A DNA stretch of 64,000 nt from Pseudomonadota bacterium (GCA_016720075.1 JADJXW010000005.1:186001-250000); one strand, 5' to 3'. Counted from the first letter of the stretch, positions 13,157-23,776 are shown. A program made the numbers and translations. The notes: generated by a model not told the origin, from the sequence alone.

Positions 13157-15142
13157 CTAGCCGGCCAGCAGGATGGCCTCGGCATGCTCGATCGCGGCCG
13201 GCGTGCCATAGACCACCAGCACATCGCCCTCGCGCAGCACCAGGTCGCCGGCAGGCTCGCGCCCCGTGATGCCCTGGCGACGCAGCGCCGTGAACGCCAC
13301 TTCGGCGCCGCGCGCGCGGATCTCCTCGAGCGTGCGACCCACGGACCAGGCCTGCGGCGGAATGACGACCGAGCCGATGCTCTCGCCCTCTTCCTCGGCT
13401 GGCGCGGCCGAAGCCACCGTATCGGGCAGGATCACGCCGCGCAGCGTGGAATAGCGGGCGCGACGTATCTCGCCCACCGTGCGCACCACCCGCGCCACCG
13501 GCACATTGAGCAGCATCAGCACCTGCGACACCAGCATCAGGCTGGCCTCGAGCGTCTCGGGAACCACCTCGGTGGCGCCGGCGTCCATGAGTTCCCGCAG
13601 GCCTCCGTCATCGGCGGTGCGTACCAGCACCGGCACGTCCTTGCGATGCTGGCGCACGGCCCGCACGATGCCCACGGACACCTGCGGATTGGCAAAGCTG
13701 ACCACCACCGCGCTGGCGGTGTTGATGCCGCAGGCCAGCAGCACATCCTCGTCGGTGGAATCGCCGTAGATCACCGGGTACCCGGCCTGGCGGGCCGGCC
13801 GCACCCGCGCAAGATCCAGGTCCACCGCGATGTATTCGAACCCCTGCGATTCCAGCACCCGCGCAATGTTCTGTCCCACGCGGCCGTAGCCACACAACAC
13901 CACGTGCTCGCGGCGCGCCACATCGCCGGTGGCGGCGTCTTCGGGGCGCGCCGCGCGCTGCGGCGGGCCCTTCTCGCGCAGCATGAAGCGCGCGATGTCG
14001 CGGTTGTAGCGGATACCGAACGGCGCGATCACCATCGTGACCACAAGGCCGATCAGCAGCGGCTGGATCAGCGGCATCGAGACCGCCTGCGACTGCAGCA
14101 GCAGCGTGAGGATGGCCACGCCGAACTCGCCGCCGCCGCCCAGCACCATGCCCGTGCGCAGCGCCTTGAAGTTCGTGGGCACCATCGGTCGCACCGCGAG
14201 CGCACCGGCGAGCACCTTCAGTCCCACCAGACCGACCACGGTGGCTGCGATGAGGGGGAACTGCTGGTACACCAGCCGGACGTCGAGCAGCATGCCCACC
14301 GAGATGAAGAACAGGCCCAGCAGCAACTCGCGGAAGGGACGGATGACGGCTTCCACCTGATGGCGGTATTCGGTTTCGGCCAGCATCATGCCGGCCAGGA
14401 ACCCGCCCAGGGCCAGCGACATGCCCGCGTGCTCGGTGACCCAGGCCGAGGCCAGCACCACCAGCAGCACCGCCAGCGTGAACAGCTCCTTGAGCCGGCT
14501 GCGCGCGATCTCGACGAACAGCGGCCGCAGCAGCAGGCGACCCAGCAGCAGCACCACGAGCAGCGCGGCCAGGCCCGTACCCACCGTGCGCAGCAGCCCG
14601 GGCAGGCTGAATTCCTCCAGCGAGTTTCCCTCGGCCATGGCCGTGGCCAGGGCGAGCATCGGCACGAACGCGAGGTCCTGGAACAGCAGGATCGCGAACG
14701 ACAGCCGGCCGTGCGTGCGGTTGAGCTCGTCCTGCTCGGTGAGCTGGCGGATGACGATGGCCGTGGAGGACATGGACAGCGCGCCACCGACGGCCACGGC
14801 CAGCAGCCACGACATGCCCAGCGCGCGACCGATCGCGACGAACAGCAGCGTGGTGAGCGCGACCTGCATGGCGCCCAGCCCGAACACCTCGCGCCGCATG
14901 GCCACCATGCGCGCCCAGGAGAACTCCAGGCCCAGCGTGAACAGCAGGAACACCACGCCGATCTCCGCCAGCAGCTGCGTGTCGCGGGAGTCGGCCATCA
15001 GGCCCATCATGTAGGGGCCGACCAGCAGCCCCACCACGAGATATCCCAGCACCGGCGGCAGGCCCAGGCGCCGCGCGGCCATGATGACCAGCACGGAGGC
15101 CAGCAGCAGTTCCAGGATCAGCGTCAGCGGTTCTTGCAGCAC
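13157..15142 (-). CDS. Kef/CPA2-type monovalent cation:proton antiporter with TrkA domains
   Basis: 661 residues. Residues 1-380 form a Na+/H+-exchanger-like membrane domain of about 12 helices, with GYLVVGLLVGPY, FLLFTLGLEFSW and AILLFQDLAFVPM. A TrkA-N/RCK nucleotide-binding domain follows (HVVLCGYGRVGQNIA near residue 412), then a TrkA-C domain near 570-655 with WSVGRTLEEIRARGAEV. This is the KefB/KefC/YbaL layout, K+ efflux gated by a cytosolic ligand. No kefF/kefG-type ancillary gene is adjacent. The KefC name is not assigned because glutathione-binding specificity cannot be read from the sequence. Confidence 0.92.
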   Translation of the reverse strand: MLQEPLTLILELLLASVLVIMAARRLGLPPVLGYLVVGLLVGPYMMGLMADSRDTQLLAEIGVVFLLFTLGLEFSWARMVAMRREVFGLGAMQVALTTLLFVAIGRALGMSWLLAVAVGGALSMSSTAIVIRQLTEQDELNRTHGRLSFAILLFQDLAFVPMLALATAMAEGNSLEEFSLPGLLRTVGTGLAALLVVLLLGRLLLRPLFVEIARSRLKELFTLAVLLVVLASAWVTEHAGMSLALGGFLAGMMLAETEYRHQVEAVIRPFRELLLGLFFISVGMLLDVRLVYQQFPLIAATVVGLVGLKVLAGALAVRPMVPTNFKALRTGMVLGGGGEFGVAILTLLLQSQAVSMPLIQPLLIGLVVTMVIAPFGIRYNRDIARFMLREKGPPQRAARPEDAATGDVARREHVVLCGYGRVGQNIARVLESQGFEYIAVDLDLARVRPARQAGYPVIYGDSTDEDVLLACGINTASAVVVSFANPQVSVGIVRAVRQHRKDVPVLVRTADDGGLRELMDAGATEVVPETLEASLMLVSQVLMLLNVPVARVVRTVGEIRRARYSTLRGVILPDTVASAAPAEEEGESIGSVVIPPQAWSVGRTLEEIRARGAEVAFTALRRQGITGREPAGDLVLREGDVLVVYGTPAAIEHAEAILLAG

Positions 15143-15180
15143 CGCTGAAGAATAGCGCGGATGTCCGCGCGTGTTGACGC

Positions 15181-16095
15181 CTAGGCGGGGAAGAACTCGA
15201 TCGGCTTGGTGGTCGTCATCGGCTCGACGTCCTTGGCCGCGAAGCGGATGAGCTTCACGCGCGCCACGATCTTGCGCTCCAGTTCCGGATCACCCAGCTC
15301 GCTGGACACCACGCGGCAGGCCGTGACCTCGCCCGAGGGCGCGATGGTGAATTCAAGCACCATCTTGCCCTGCAGTTCCGGCCGCTCGCGCAGCGCGCGC
15401 GAATACAGCGCGTAGATGGCGCCCTTGTTGCGGTCGAACTCCAGCTCGATCTCTTCCTGGCTGCGCGCGGCCTTGCCGCTGCTGCCCGTGCGGCTCGCCT
15501 TGTTGTCGGCACCAATCGATGCCACGCGCGAACTGACGGAAGTGGTCGTGTGCCCGGTGAGCGAACCCGCGCCGGAACCGAAGCCGCGGCTGCTGTTGGT
15601 GGACTGCACGCCGGCGCTGCCGGTGCCGGCCTTTGATGCGATCAGCGAGCGCTCGGCCTTGCTCTCGGCGCCCACGGCGCCAGTAAGGTTCTTCGTCTGG
15701 ATGGGCAGCTCCTGCGCCAGGTCGCGGCGCAGGTCGGCCAGCTCGTCCTTCACGCGGTCCAGCTGCTTCTCGGCCTTCTTGCGCGCCTCGACCGTGCGAT
15801 CCACCGGCTGCGGAATGGGCTTGGTCTCGGGCTTGGGCGGCTCGATGGGCTTGGGCGGCGGCGGCGGCGGGGGTGGCGGCTTGGGCTTTTCCTCCACCAT
15901 CAGGCGCGCCAGACGGTCGGGCACGGCCTGGGCGGCGGTTTCCTTCGGCACGGGCAGCTTCAGGAACGGAATGATGATGCCGCCGAGCACGAACAGGACG
16001 AGTCCGATCGTGACCAGGCGCCGGAAACGGCGAGCCGAGTCCGGATCGCCTTCCCAGGGCAGTTCGTAGCTACGGTAGAACGGTGCGAGTACCAC
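15181..16095 (-). CDS. TonB-like energy transducer with AgmX/PglI-type C-terminal domain
   Basis: 304 residues with one transmembrane helix (LVTIGLVLFVLGGIIIPFL, residues 27-45). A proline-rich spacer containing nine consecutive Pro follows, then a Lys/Glu-rich coiled region, a Ser/Gly linker and a C-terminal domain around AIYALYSRALRERPELQGKM with VLEFTIAPSGEVT. This C-terminal domain is the type found in gliding-motility AgmX/PglI and other TonB-family proteins. It is the last gene of the 12-gene minus-strand set and follows the second exbD by 12 bases. It should carry proton-motive-force energy from ExbB/ExbD across the periplasm to an outer-membrane partner not yet known. Confidence 0.85.
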   Translation of the reverse strand: MVLAPFYRSYELPWEGDPDSARRFRRLVTIGLVLFVLGGIIIPFLKLPVPKETAAQAVPDRLARLMVEEKPKPPPPPPPPPKPIEPPKPETKPIPQPVDRTVEARKKAEKQLDRVKDELADLRRDLAQELPIQTKNLTGAVGAESKAERSLIASKAGTGSAGVQSTNSSRGFGSGAGSLTGHTTTSVSSRVASIGADNKASRTGSSGKAARSQEEIELEFDRNKGAIYALYSRALRERPELQGKMVLEFTIAPSGEVTACRVVSSELGDPELERKIVARVKLIRFAAKDVEPMTTTKPIEFFPA

Positions 16096-16107
16096 GATTG
16101 CTCCGTG

Positions 16108-16632
16108 CTATTTCGGCTTGAAGACGCTCGGATCGAGCGCCTTGTCCTTTTCGATGGTGGCAAAGGAGATCTTGCCGAAGTCCGCATCGGTGCAGGTGCT
16201 CATCACCTTCTTTAGCACTTCGTACGGCAGTGATTTGTCCGCCATGACGGTCACCTCGCGCTCGGCGAGTTCCCTCTCGGCCATGCGCTCGCCGATCAGA
16301 CGCGGGCGAGCCAGTGCCTCGCGCAGCGGCGCGATGACCAGGCCCTCGTTCGCCTTCACCTCTTCGATCGAGGCGACGCGCTCGCCCTGCACGAACAGCT
16401 CGTCCTTGGTGAGCATGACCACCACGGTCTCGCGCGGCTTGGTCTGGACGATGGATTCGGGAATCTCGATGCCCTTGGAGTTCTGCACCACCTCGACCTC
16501 GGTCGAGTAGACGAGCAGGAACGAGACCAGCACCGAGAGGATGTCGATCATGGGAATGAGGTTCAGCTCCGCCTCCGCCTTGTTGCGCAGGTGGTGCACC
16601 ATCATTCGCCGCGCGCGATTGGAGCTGCTCAT
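16108..16632 (-). CDS. ExbD/TolR-family protein (second of pair)
   Basis: 174 residues with a short cytoplasmic N-terminus, one membrane helix LNLIPMIDILSVLVSFLLVY carrying the conserved Asp of the proton path, and a periplasmic domain ending KALDPSVFKPK. It overlaps the preceding exbD by four bases (ATGA-type), so the two are coupled. Its periplasmic domain, with MLTKDELFVQGERV, differs from that of the first copy, so the two probably form a mixed ExbD pair with the ExbB channel. Confidence 0.9.
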   Translation of the reverse strand: MSSSNRARRMMVHHLRNKAEAELNLIPMIDILSVLVSFLLVYSTEVEVVQNSKGIEIPESIVQTKPRETVVVMLTKDELFVQGERVASIEEVKANEGLVIAPLREALARPRLIGERMAERELAEREVTVMADKSLPYEVLKKVMSTCTDADFGKISFATIEKDKALDPSVFKPK

Positions 16633-17165
16633 TTCCTGCCCCCTGCCGCCGGCGCGTCGGTCTCTGGCGCGTCACCGATGGACACATCGGGGAAGAGCTC
16701 CGCCTGCACGAGCTGCAGGCCCTGGCGCTGTTCCAGGATGCGCATGGTGTCCATTACCTGCACCAGGGACTCATAGGGGATGTCCTTCTCCAGCAGCAGC
16801 GTGGCCTCGGTCTTGTCCGGGTACTTGCCCTTCACCACCTGCAGGTACTCCGACAGCGCCTTGAGGTCATACGGGCCATCGGCGCCGGCGCGGGGGAAAG
16901 TGGCCAGCGGGCCGGTCTTGCGATCGGCCACCTGCACCAGGTTCTGGCGCACGATCACTTCCAGCTCGAGGCCGGGCGGCGGTTCGACGATGCTGGTGTT
17001 GTTGGTCGGCAGCTTCAGCTCGAGGATCACCGTGCGGGAGAACACGGCGGTCATCAGCAGGAAGGTGACCAGCACCGTGAAGATGTCGATCATCGGCACG
17101 AGCAGAAGCTCCGCGGACCTGCGGTGCTTTCGCTCCAGCTTGCGCATGGCATAGCTACGACGCAC
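16629..17165 (-). CDS. ExbD/TolR-family protein (first of pair)
   Basis: 178 residues. Helix LLLVPMIDIFTVLVTFLLM contains the conserved proton-conducting Asp, followed by a periplasmic domain with LELKLPTNNTSIVEPP and LLLEKDIPYESLVQVMDTMR. The chosen GTG start at 17165 has AAGGA nine bases upstream. An ATG at 17147 is an alternative. It lies 39 bases downstream of exbB and overlaps the second exbD, making an ExbB-ExbD-ExbD-TonB order. Confidence 0.9.
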   Translation of the reverse strand: MRRSYAMRKLERKHRRSAELLLVPMIDIFTVLVTFLLMTAVFSRTVILELKLPTNNTSIVEPPPGLELEVIVRQNLVQVADRKTGPLATFPRAGADGPYDLKALSEYLQVVKGKYPDKTEATLLLEKDIPYESLVQVMDTMRILEQRQGLQLVQAELFPDVSIGDAPETDAPAAGGRK

Positions 17166-17204
17166 GGGTGGTTATCCTTACGACGAGGTTTCGGGACAGC
17201 CCGT

Positions 17205-17861
17205 TCAGGCTCCGGCCTGTGCCGCGTCCGTACGACGCTCGACGATCGAGTTCAGGAATTTCACCGACGCCATTTCCAGGCTGTCGATCAGCTCCGTGGT
17301 CTTGGTCTGGATCACCGCGTGGATGACCAGCAGCGGCACCGCGGTCATCAGGCCGAAGGCCGTGCAGTTCATCGCCACCGAGATGCTGGCCGACAGCAGG
17401 TTGGCCTTTTCGGCGGGGTTCACCGTGGCCACCGCACCGAAGGCCGAGATCAGGCCCATCACGGTGCCGAGCAGGCCCAGCAGCGTCGCGAGATTGGCGA
17501 AGGTGGCCAGGTAGTGCGTGCGCTTTTCCAGCTTCGGCACGATGCCCATCAGGCTCTCTTCCATCGCCTTCTCGATGTCGTCACGGCGACGGGCCTGCGT
17601 CACGCGCGCCAGTCCATAGTTCAGGATCTGGCCCACGGCCGAATCGGACTGCGAGGCCACCTGCGCGGCCTGGCGGAAATTGCCCTGGCCCAGCAGCGGC
17701 TCGATCTGCTGCCACAACGAGCGGTTGCGGCTGCGGCTCACCGTGAGATAGAACCAGCGCTCCAACGCGATGGCCACGCCGATCACGAGGACCACCGCGA
17801 TCGGGTACATGAAATGCCCGCCGTTCTGGAAGAACCGGGCAATTGTTTCGAAGAAATTCAT
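17205..17861 (-). CDS. MotA/TolQ/ExbB proton channel family protein
   Basis: About 218 residues from MNFFETIARFFQNGGHFMYP. Three membrane helices are visible: YPIAVVLVIGVAIAL near the N-terminus and the conserved pair around LATLLGLLGTVMGLISAF and NCTAFGLMTAVPLLVIHAVI, typical of ExbB/TolQ. It forms the stator-like inner-membrane channel with the two downstream ExbD proteins. The frame opens upstream to 17978, but GGGAG lies seven bases before ATG 17861, which fits that start. An adjacent ATG at 17864 is also possible. Confidence 0.92.
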   Translation of the reverse strand: MNFFETIARFFQNGGHFMYPIAVVLVIGVAIALERWFYLTVSRSRNRSLWQQIEPLLGQGNFRQAAQVASQSDSAVGQILNYGLARVTQARRRDDIEKAMEESLMGIVPKLEKRTHYLATFANLATLLGLLGTVMGLISAFGAVATVNPAEKANLLSASISVAMNCTAFGLMTAVPLLVIHAVIQTKTTELIDSLEMASVKFLNSIVERRTDAAQAGA

Positions 17862-17931
17862 CATCTGACTCCCATGCAAGCGGGGCGAAGCTCCCCGCAC
17901 CTTGTAACCAAAGCAGCCAAATTGCTGCGAC

Positions 17932-18415
17932 CTATTTCTCACCCTCTGCGGCATCTGCCGTGCGGCCCGCCGCGCCATCGGGCTTCAACGCGTCGTAGTA
18001 GCGGTTCTGTCGCTTGAAGACGTCACGATCCACCGGCGCCAGCACCTCGTCGAGCAGGCTGTTGGCGGGCTTGCCCGCAAGGTCGCCCAGGTCCGAACGC
18101 TTCCAGGGCACGACGTACAGCACGCGAGGCAGCTCGCGGTTGCCCGTGATCTGCGTCGTATCGAGTTCCAGTCGGTCCTGGGCGCGAGCGCGCGGGGTCG
18201 TTCGCAGTGGCTGGTGCGGCAGCCTGCGGCGTCCGCGGGGCCGGGGCTGCGGCAGCTGGCTGCGCAGCCGCCACCGGCGAGGTATTGACCGCCGGCTGCA
18301 TGGCCGCGGCATCGGCCGCCGCAGTGGCAGGCGCGGGAGGAGCGGGCTGCGCTTCCGCCGCGAACAGTGGCAGCGCAAACGTCAGCAGCGAACACAAGCC
18401 AAGCATGCGTTTCAT
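17932..18415 (-). CDS. Conserved secreted protein of the TonB/TPR gene set (frameshifted)
   Basis: Begins MKRMLGLCSLLTFALPLFAAEA, a signal peptide, followed by about 55 residues of Ala/Pro-rich linker. A second frame then gives a conserved core with ITGNRELPRVLYVVPWKRSD and ends with a Lys/Glu tail at 17932. The indel lies between about 18180 and 18215. The repaired protein is about 160 residues and periplasmic. Proteins with an R/QELPxVLYxVPW motif accompany similar ExbBD/TPR clusters, but I know of no assigned function. Its start overlaps the stop of the upstream TPR gene by four bases. Confidence 0.7.
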
Positions 18416-21400
18416 TGACCAGCCTCCGCCGGTGTCGCCGGTGCTGCGGGCGCCGCCGGCGCGGGTGTGGCTTCCCGACCGCGGCCAGCGCGCTGTTTAA
18501 CGTCCGCGATCCAGCTGGTCACGGGCCGATCCTCGCCAGTGAGCGCCTGGTACTGCTCCAGATGGGGCAGCGCCGCAGCCGCATCGGCCTGGTAGAGGTC
18601 TTTCAGGATGCCCAGATTGCGATGCGCGGCAGCGTAGCTGGCATCGGCCTCGAGCGCGCGGCCATAAGACTGCTCGGCGGCGGCGAAATTGCCGCGCTCG
18701 CGCTGCACGAGCCCGAGTGCCGCGAAGGCCGGGGCGCTGCCAGGTTCGCGACGCACGGCTTCCGTCAACGCGGCCTCGGCCTCTTCCAGGCGATTCTGCG
18801 CGCGCAGCAGCACGCCCAGGTCGTAGGCAGCGCCGCCGGGAACTCGGCGCGGCCTCCATCAGCTGCTTGAATTCCAGTTCTGCATCGCTCGCGGCGCCGC
18901 CATTGGCCTGCGTCACCGCTCGCGTGAGCTGCGACTCCAGCCGTGCGGATGGCGCGGCTGTGCTGGCGGTCGTCGCGGCCGGCGCACCCGGCGCAGCCGC
19001 AGCGCGCGGCAGCGCCAGCGAACCCAGATATGCAGGGGCGACCTCGGTCTTGCCATAGCGTGCCGGCATGAGCTTCGCCAGCGCGCCGTAGCTGGCCTTG
19101 ACGCCCTCGTCGTAGATCCCTTCGGGCGCGCGGGCCACGTTGGCCTCGTGCAGCTTGATCGACTGCTCCTCGAACGGCGTGGCCTGCTCTTCCAGCAGCA
19201 GGTCGTACTGCTCGAGCTCCTCGCCCTTGAGGCTCTTCGGACGCTCCGAGGCCATTAGGTCGGCGCCCAGCTGGCGATACAGCTCTGCGATCTCGAAGCT
19301 CGACTGCGTGGCCACCTCGGCCACGTTGTACGCGGCCGCGCCCTTGTAGGCATTCAGAGCGGCATCCAGCGCGCGGCGCTTCGGCGCCAGCGACCGGTTC
19401 AGCGGCGTCGTGAGCTTCAGCGCCCGGAAGGCATCTCGCGTGGGCGCCGCCAGCGCCAGGCTCGCCTTCGCCGCGAGGTATTTCGTGCGATCGGTGCGGC
19501 CGGCGCCTGCTGCCGCGTCGGCCTTCACGATCTCGCGCTGCCAGTAGGTCACGCGCTCGAGGCTGTTGTTGCGTGCCGCGAAGTCCGCCAGCTTCTGCCG
19601 CGTTTCGATGCGGTCGGCCACGGGGGTGGGATATTCGGCCACCAGTTTCTCGAGCAGCGCGACGGTCTTCGCGGTGTTGCCGCTCTTCTCGTACTGGCCG
19701 GCGGCGATGTTCAGCGCCTCGAGGCGAACCTCGGGCGTGGATTCCTTCGCCTGCGCGATGCGCTCGAATTCGCCGGCCGCGGCATCCGAACGACCCGATT
19801 CCATGTAGGCCACGGCGAGCTTCTGCGTGACATCGGCCTGCTGCTTGCTCTTCGGGTAGTCGCGGCGGAAAGCCTCGAGCACGTCGATGGCGCGGGGCCA
19901 GCTCTTGGCCTTGATCAGTTCGGCGGCGGCATCGTACTGCGCAGCTTCGACAGCCGGCGTGCCGGGAGCCACGCGCGCCACGCGCAGGAAGTCTTCCACG
20001 GCGCCCGCGGCGTCCCCTGCGGCGCGCTTGGCCTCGGCCTGGCGGTACACGGTGACCGAGAGCTGCTCGGTGAGGCTTTTCTGCAGGGCCGCATCGCCTG
20101 CCGACAGGTCACGGGCCATCAGCCAGCTGCTTTCGGCTGCGGCGAAGTCACCCAGGTCGAACTTCGCCTGGCCGGTGACGCTCGCGGCAATGCGGCGCTG
20201 CGCGGCGGTGGCCGGCGGATTGCGGGTGAGCAGCAGGCCGGCCACCTCGATGGCGCGCGGCAGGCTCTTCGCCTTGTAAAGATCTTCGGTGGCGCGCGTG
20301 AGCACGCCATTGCCATCCGGGTGCTCGGGGAAGGTCCGGGCGAACTTCACGCCGGATTCCACGCCGCGCAGGTGCCACGCGGCGCGCTCGGCCTCGGGCA
20401 GCAGCGGTTCCTGCTTCTGGTATGCCGACAACGCCGCATAGCCGGCCCGGGAGGAATCCGGGCCCAGCGAATAGGCATATGCCGAACGCTCGTACTCATC
20501 GACGGCTGCGCCGAACTGCCCACCCTCGAACAGCACATCGGCCAGCCGGAAATTCACCTGCGCCGATTCCGGATCCTGGGGGAACGAGGCCAGCTGCAGG
20601 CGATACCAGCGCGCAGCCTGGGCGTAGTCTTCGGCCCGCTTGTGCTTCTGCGACTCGGAGTGGTGGAAGGCGGCCAGGTCGGTCAGGTGAGTCTTGATCT
20701 CGGCGACGATCTGCGGGTATTTCTCCCGGTCGCGCCCCTGCCAGAACGTGGTGCCGAGGTTGTAGTTCTCGACGTATTCGCGCTTGCCGTCGAGCACCAG
20801 CTGCGCGAAGCCGCCCTTGCGATACGCCTCGATGGCCTGCGTGGACAGCGTGGGGGAATATTCGTTGTTCGGCTCGCGCGCCACGAAGGCGCGATAGGTG
20901 CCGGCCGCATCCTGGTAGCGCTGCTTCTCCACGTACAGGTCGCCAAGCCGCGCATACAGCAGCGGCGAATACGGCGGCGAGCCCAGGCCCGTCACGAAGC
21001 GGTTCAGCGGTTCGATGCCATCCTGGTACGAGAACACCACGCTCATCACGCGCAGCGTGTCTTCCACGATCTCGCGGTCGGCGCGGGGGAGCGTCTCGGG
21101 CTGCCGGAAACCGCGCGGCGCGCGCGCATCGCGCAGCTTCAGGTCGAGCAGCCGCCCGAACACCGGCAGGCTCTCGTCGTTGAGATTCTGCTTGAACAGC
21201 GCCCAGCCCTGCTTGTAGAGGGCCTGCTGGTAGAAGTCTCCCGACCCCGGGCGCGTGACCTGGGCGTAGGCCTGCTCGGCCTCACGGTATTTCATCGCCG
21301 AGAACAGCAGCTCGCCGCGACGGAAATGCACCTCGGGAATCTCGCGCGACTGCGGGAAGCGCCGCACGATCTGGTCGAGCGTCGCGAGCGCCTGCTCGGG

Positions 21401-21817
21401 CTGGCCGGTGGTTTCATAGGCGCGCGCGAGCTGGTAGAGCACCTGGTCGTTGCGCGGATAGTCCGGATGGGCCCTTAGCAGCAGCGAGTACAGCCGGATG
21501 GCCTCGGCGCCGCCAAGATCGACGCGCCCCACTTCGGTCTCGAGCCTTTCCAGCTCGCCGCTTTCCAGTGACAGGTCGCCCAGCCGGCGCAGCGCCTCGG
21601 CGCGCAGAGCCGGGTCGGTCTTCTGCAGGTCGAGGAAGCGACGGTAATTCTGCATCGCCTTGCCGGCATTGGAGTCCGAGGGCGCGTCCTTGCGGACCTC
21701 GACCCTGCGCTGCGGCAGGTCCTTGAGCGTGCGCTTGTCCTGCGGCGCATTGGCCGCTCCCAGCGCCAGCGAGACGCTGGCGGCGACCAGCAGCATGGCC
21801 AGACGCGGCGCGCTCAC
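18412..21817 (-). CDS. Large periplasmic TPR protein (one frameshift near 18840)
   Basis: About 1,130 residues after repair. A signal peptide MSAPRLAMLLVAASVSLALGA is followed by many tetratricopeptide-like helical repeats, such as RNDQVLYQLARAYETTGQPE, EVHFRRGELLFSAMKYREAE and LLYARLGDLYVEKQRYQDAA. An Ala-rich linker near residue 950 precedes a last TPR set (PAFAALGLVQRERGNFAAAE) in another frame, ending at 18412. One missing base after QLMEAAPS explains the break. It overlaps both neighbours by four bases. It is probably a periplasmic scaffold that couples the TonB/ExbBD motor to its clients. Confidence 0.82.
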
Positions 21818-23769
21818 TGCGGGGCTCCTGGTGAGGCGGGGGCTGGCGCATCGGCCGCTGCCGCGTCGGCCGCCGGCGCAGCCGGTGTCGCTGCCGGAGC
21901 GGCGCGTGGCGCTTCGGAAGCGCGGTCGTAGATGGATGCCAGCGCGAAGCGCGCCTGCACTTCATAGTCGGCCATGCGCTGCTTCTGCGCGTCGAGTTCA
22001 TGCACCGCGATATCGGCGAGCAGCGCGCCCTGGGCTTCGCCGGCGCCAACCAGCCTGCCGCGAAGCTCGCCCATGCGCGCCTGCAGCGCGGCGATGCGGC
22101 TGGCGAAATCACCCGTGGTGGTCGGCGCGTCATTGCGGGCCTGCTGCACCCTCAGCCAGCGCGTGTTCGCCTCGGCCAGCGCGCTGTCGAGCGACTTCAG
22201 TTCGCGCCGCTGCTGGTAGAGCCGGTCGCGGAAAGCCTGCTTGAGGTCCCAGTACAGCACGCCCTTGATGAGACGCAGCTTTTCACGGGCGGCAACCGCC
22301 TCTTCACCCTCTGGAACCGTCGCGAGCCCGGCCTCGATGGCCTGGACGCGCTCCCACTGTTCACGCTGCTGCGGCGTGCCGAGCGACGCGACGTCCTCGG
22401 TGTTGATCACGTCGTTGTAGCGGCCTTCAACGGCCTCGCGCCGGGCGAGCAGGCGGTCGAGCGAGCCGCTGGCCATCAGCTCATCGGTGCGCGGGATCCG
22501 CTCGGCATAGGCCTTCTCGCGCGCATCGATCATGTCGTTGTAGACCACCATGTTCTCGTCCCAGCGGGCGAGCGTGGAGCCCAGGTAGGCCAGGTCGCGG
22601 AAGTTCTTCAGGCCTTCCTGGAAATCGTTGCCCGCGAGTATGGGGAACAGATAGCGCGACTCCGGCGCGTCGGGCAGCTCCTGCAGCTGCCAGAACCAGC
22701 CGCGCTGCGGCGCGCTGGCAAGATCATCGCCGAGCAGGTTCTGCAGCAGTGCGCCGGAGCGGATGCGGCCGACGGATTCATCGATGCGGGCCTGCTCGGT
22801 ATCGAAGGAGGCCAGGGCCTGCTCGTAGTATTCGGCCGCCTGGCCGTTGGCGCCCAGCTTCGCGAACGCATAGGGCACGGCCAGGTAGGATTCCTGCACG
22901 GCGGCGTCGAGCAGGTTGCGATCGCGCAGCTCGAGCCAGGGCGTGAGCGCCTCCTGGAACTTGCCTTCCTGGGCCCTGGCCCAGCCCAGCGCCAGCAGCG
23001 CGCGGCTGGATTGCGGTCCGGTCAGTCGCACGCGCTCCAGGTAGGGGGTTGCGGCGGCGGCATCGCCCGCCTGCAGCCACGCGAATCCCAGCGCGAGGTT
23101 TGCCTTGTCCCTGAGCGCCAGCAGCTCGTTGTCCACGGTATTGATGCTGCCCACGGCATCCAGGAACTTCGCGCCATCGGCGAGGCGATCGCTGCGCAGC
23201 AGCGCCACGCCGAGGTTGAAGCGCGCGTAGTGCATCCACGAGCTGCTGGTGTTCCATGCGGTGAGCACGGCGATGGCGTCGTCGTAGCGCTCCAGGCGCA
23301 GCAGCGCGTTTGCCGTCAGGTGCACCTTCTCTGCCTGCATCAGCGGCGGCAGCGTGCCCTCGATGCGCTCCAGCGAATCGACAGTGCGATCGTAGTAGCC
23401 GCGCGCATACCAGACCTTGGCCAGGTAGAACCACGCCCTCGCCTTCACGCTGGCCGGGATCTCCGGACCCAGCAGTGATTCGAAGCGGCGCCCGGCCTCG
23501 TTGTGCATGCCCAGCTGCAGGTACAGCCCACCGGCCAGCAGGTCGGCTTCGCCGCGATGGTGCGGCATCAGGCTCCACTGCGAATAGGCCTCGAGCCGCG
23601 TGAGCGCCTCGAAATCCTCGCCGATGAAGGTCTGGAACAGCACATCGCCGTAGTGCAGGTCCTGCACGCGCGTGGCGGGCAGCTTGTCATCCGCCTTGCG
23701 CGCAGCCGCATGGGCGCCCGGCACGGCGGCCAGGCACGCGAGCGCGGCAATGGCGAATCGTCGAATCAT
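21814..23769 (-). CDS. Periplasmic TPR protein
   Basis: 651 residues starting MIRRFAIAALACLAAVPGAHA, a signal peptide. TPR-like helices occupy the first 320 residues (GLYLQLGMHNEAGRRFESLL, HLTANALLRLERYDDAIAVL, FNLGVALLRSDRLADGAKF). A long charged helical region then probably forms coiled coil, and the C-terminus is an Ala/Pro tail. It is seven bases downstream of the secreted protein at 24436 and overlaps the next TPR gene by four bases. Role inferred as an assembly scaffold of the same envelope complex. Confidence 0.82.
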   Translation of the reverse strand: MIRRFAIAALACLAAVPGAHAAARKADDKLPATRVQDLHYGDVLFQTFIGEDFEALTRLEAYSQWSLMPHHRGEADLLAGGLYLQLGMHNEAGRRFESLLGPEIPASVKARAWFYLAKVWYARGYYDRTVDSLERIEGTLPPLMQAEKVHLTANALLRLERYDDAIAVLTAWNTSSSWMHYARFNLGVALLRSDRLADGAKFLDAVGSINTVDNELLALRDKANLALGFAWLQAGDAAAATPYLERVRLTGPQSSRALLALGWARAQEGKFQEALTPWLELRDRNLLDAAVQESYLAVPYAFAKLGANGQAAEYYEQALASFDTEQARIDESVGRIRSGALLQNLLGDDLASAPQRGWFWQLQELPDAPESRYLFPILAGNDFQEGLKNFRDLAYLGSTLARWDENMVVYNDMIDAREKAYAERIPRTDELMASGSLDRLLARREAVEGRYNDVINTEDVASLGTPQQREQWERVQAIEAGLATVPEGEEAVAAREKLRLIKGVLYWDLKQAFRDRLYQQRRELKSLDSALAEANTRWLRVQQARNDAPTTTGDFASRIAALQARMGELRGRLVGAGEAQGALLADIAVHELDAQKQRMADYEVQARFALASIYDRASEAPRAAPAATPAAPAADAAAADAPAPASPGAPQ

Positions 23770-23776
23770 GCCCTCG

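Noticed and set aside
13184..15148. A 654-codon plus-strand open frame opposite the Kef antiporter
   Set aside because: Composition dominated by His, Arg and Gln, the usual antisense shadow of a membrane protein gene. The opposite frame has clear Kef and TrkA motifs.
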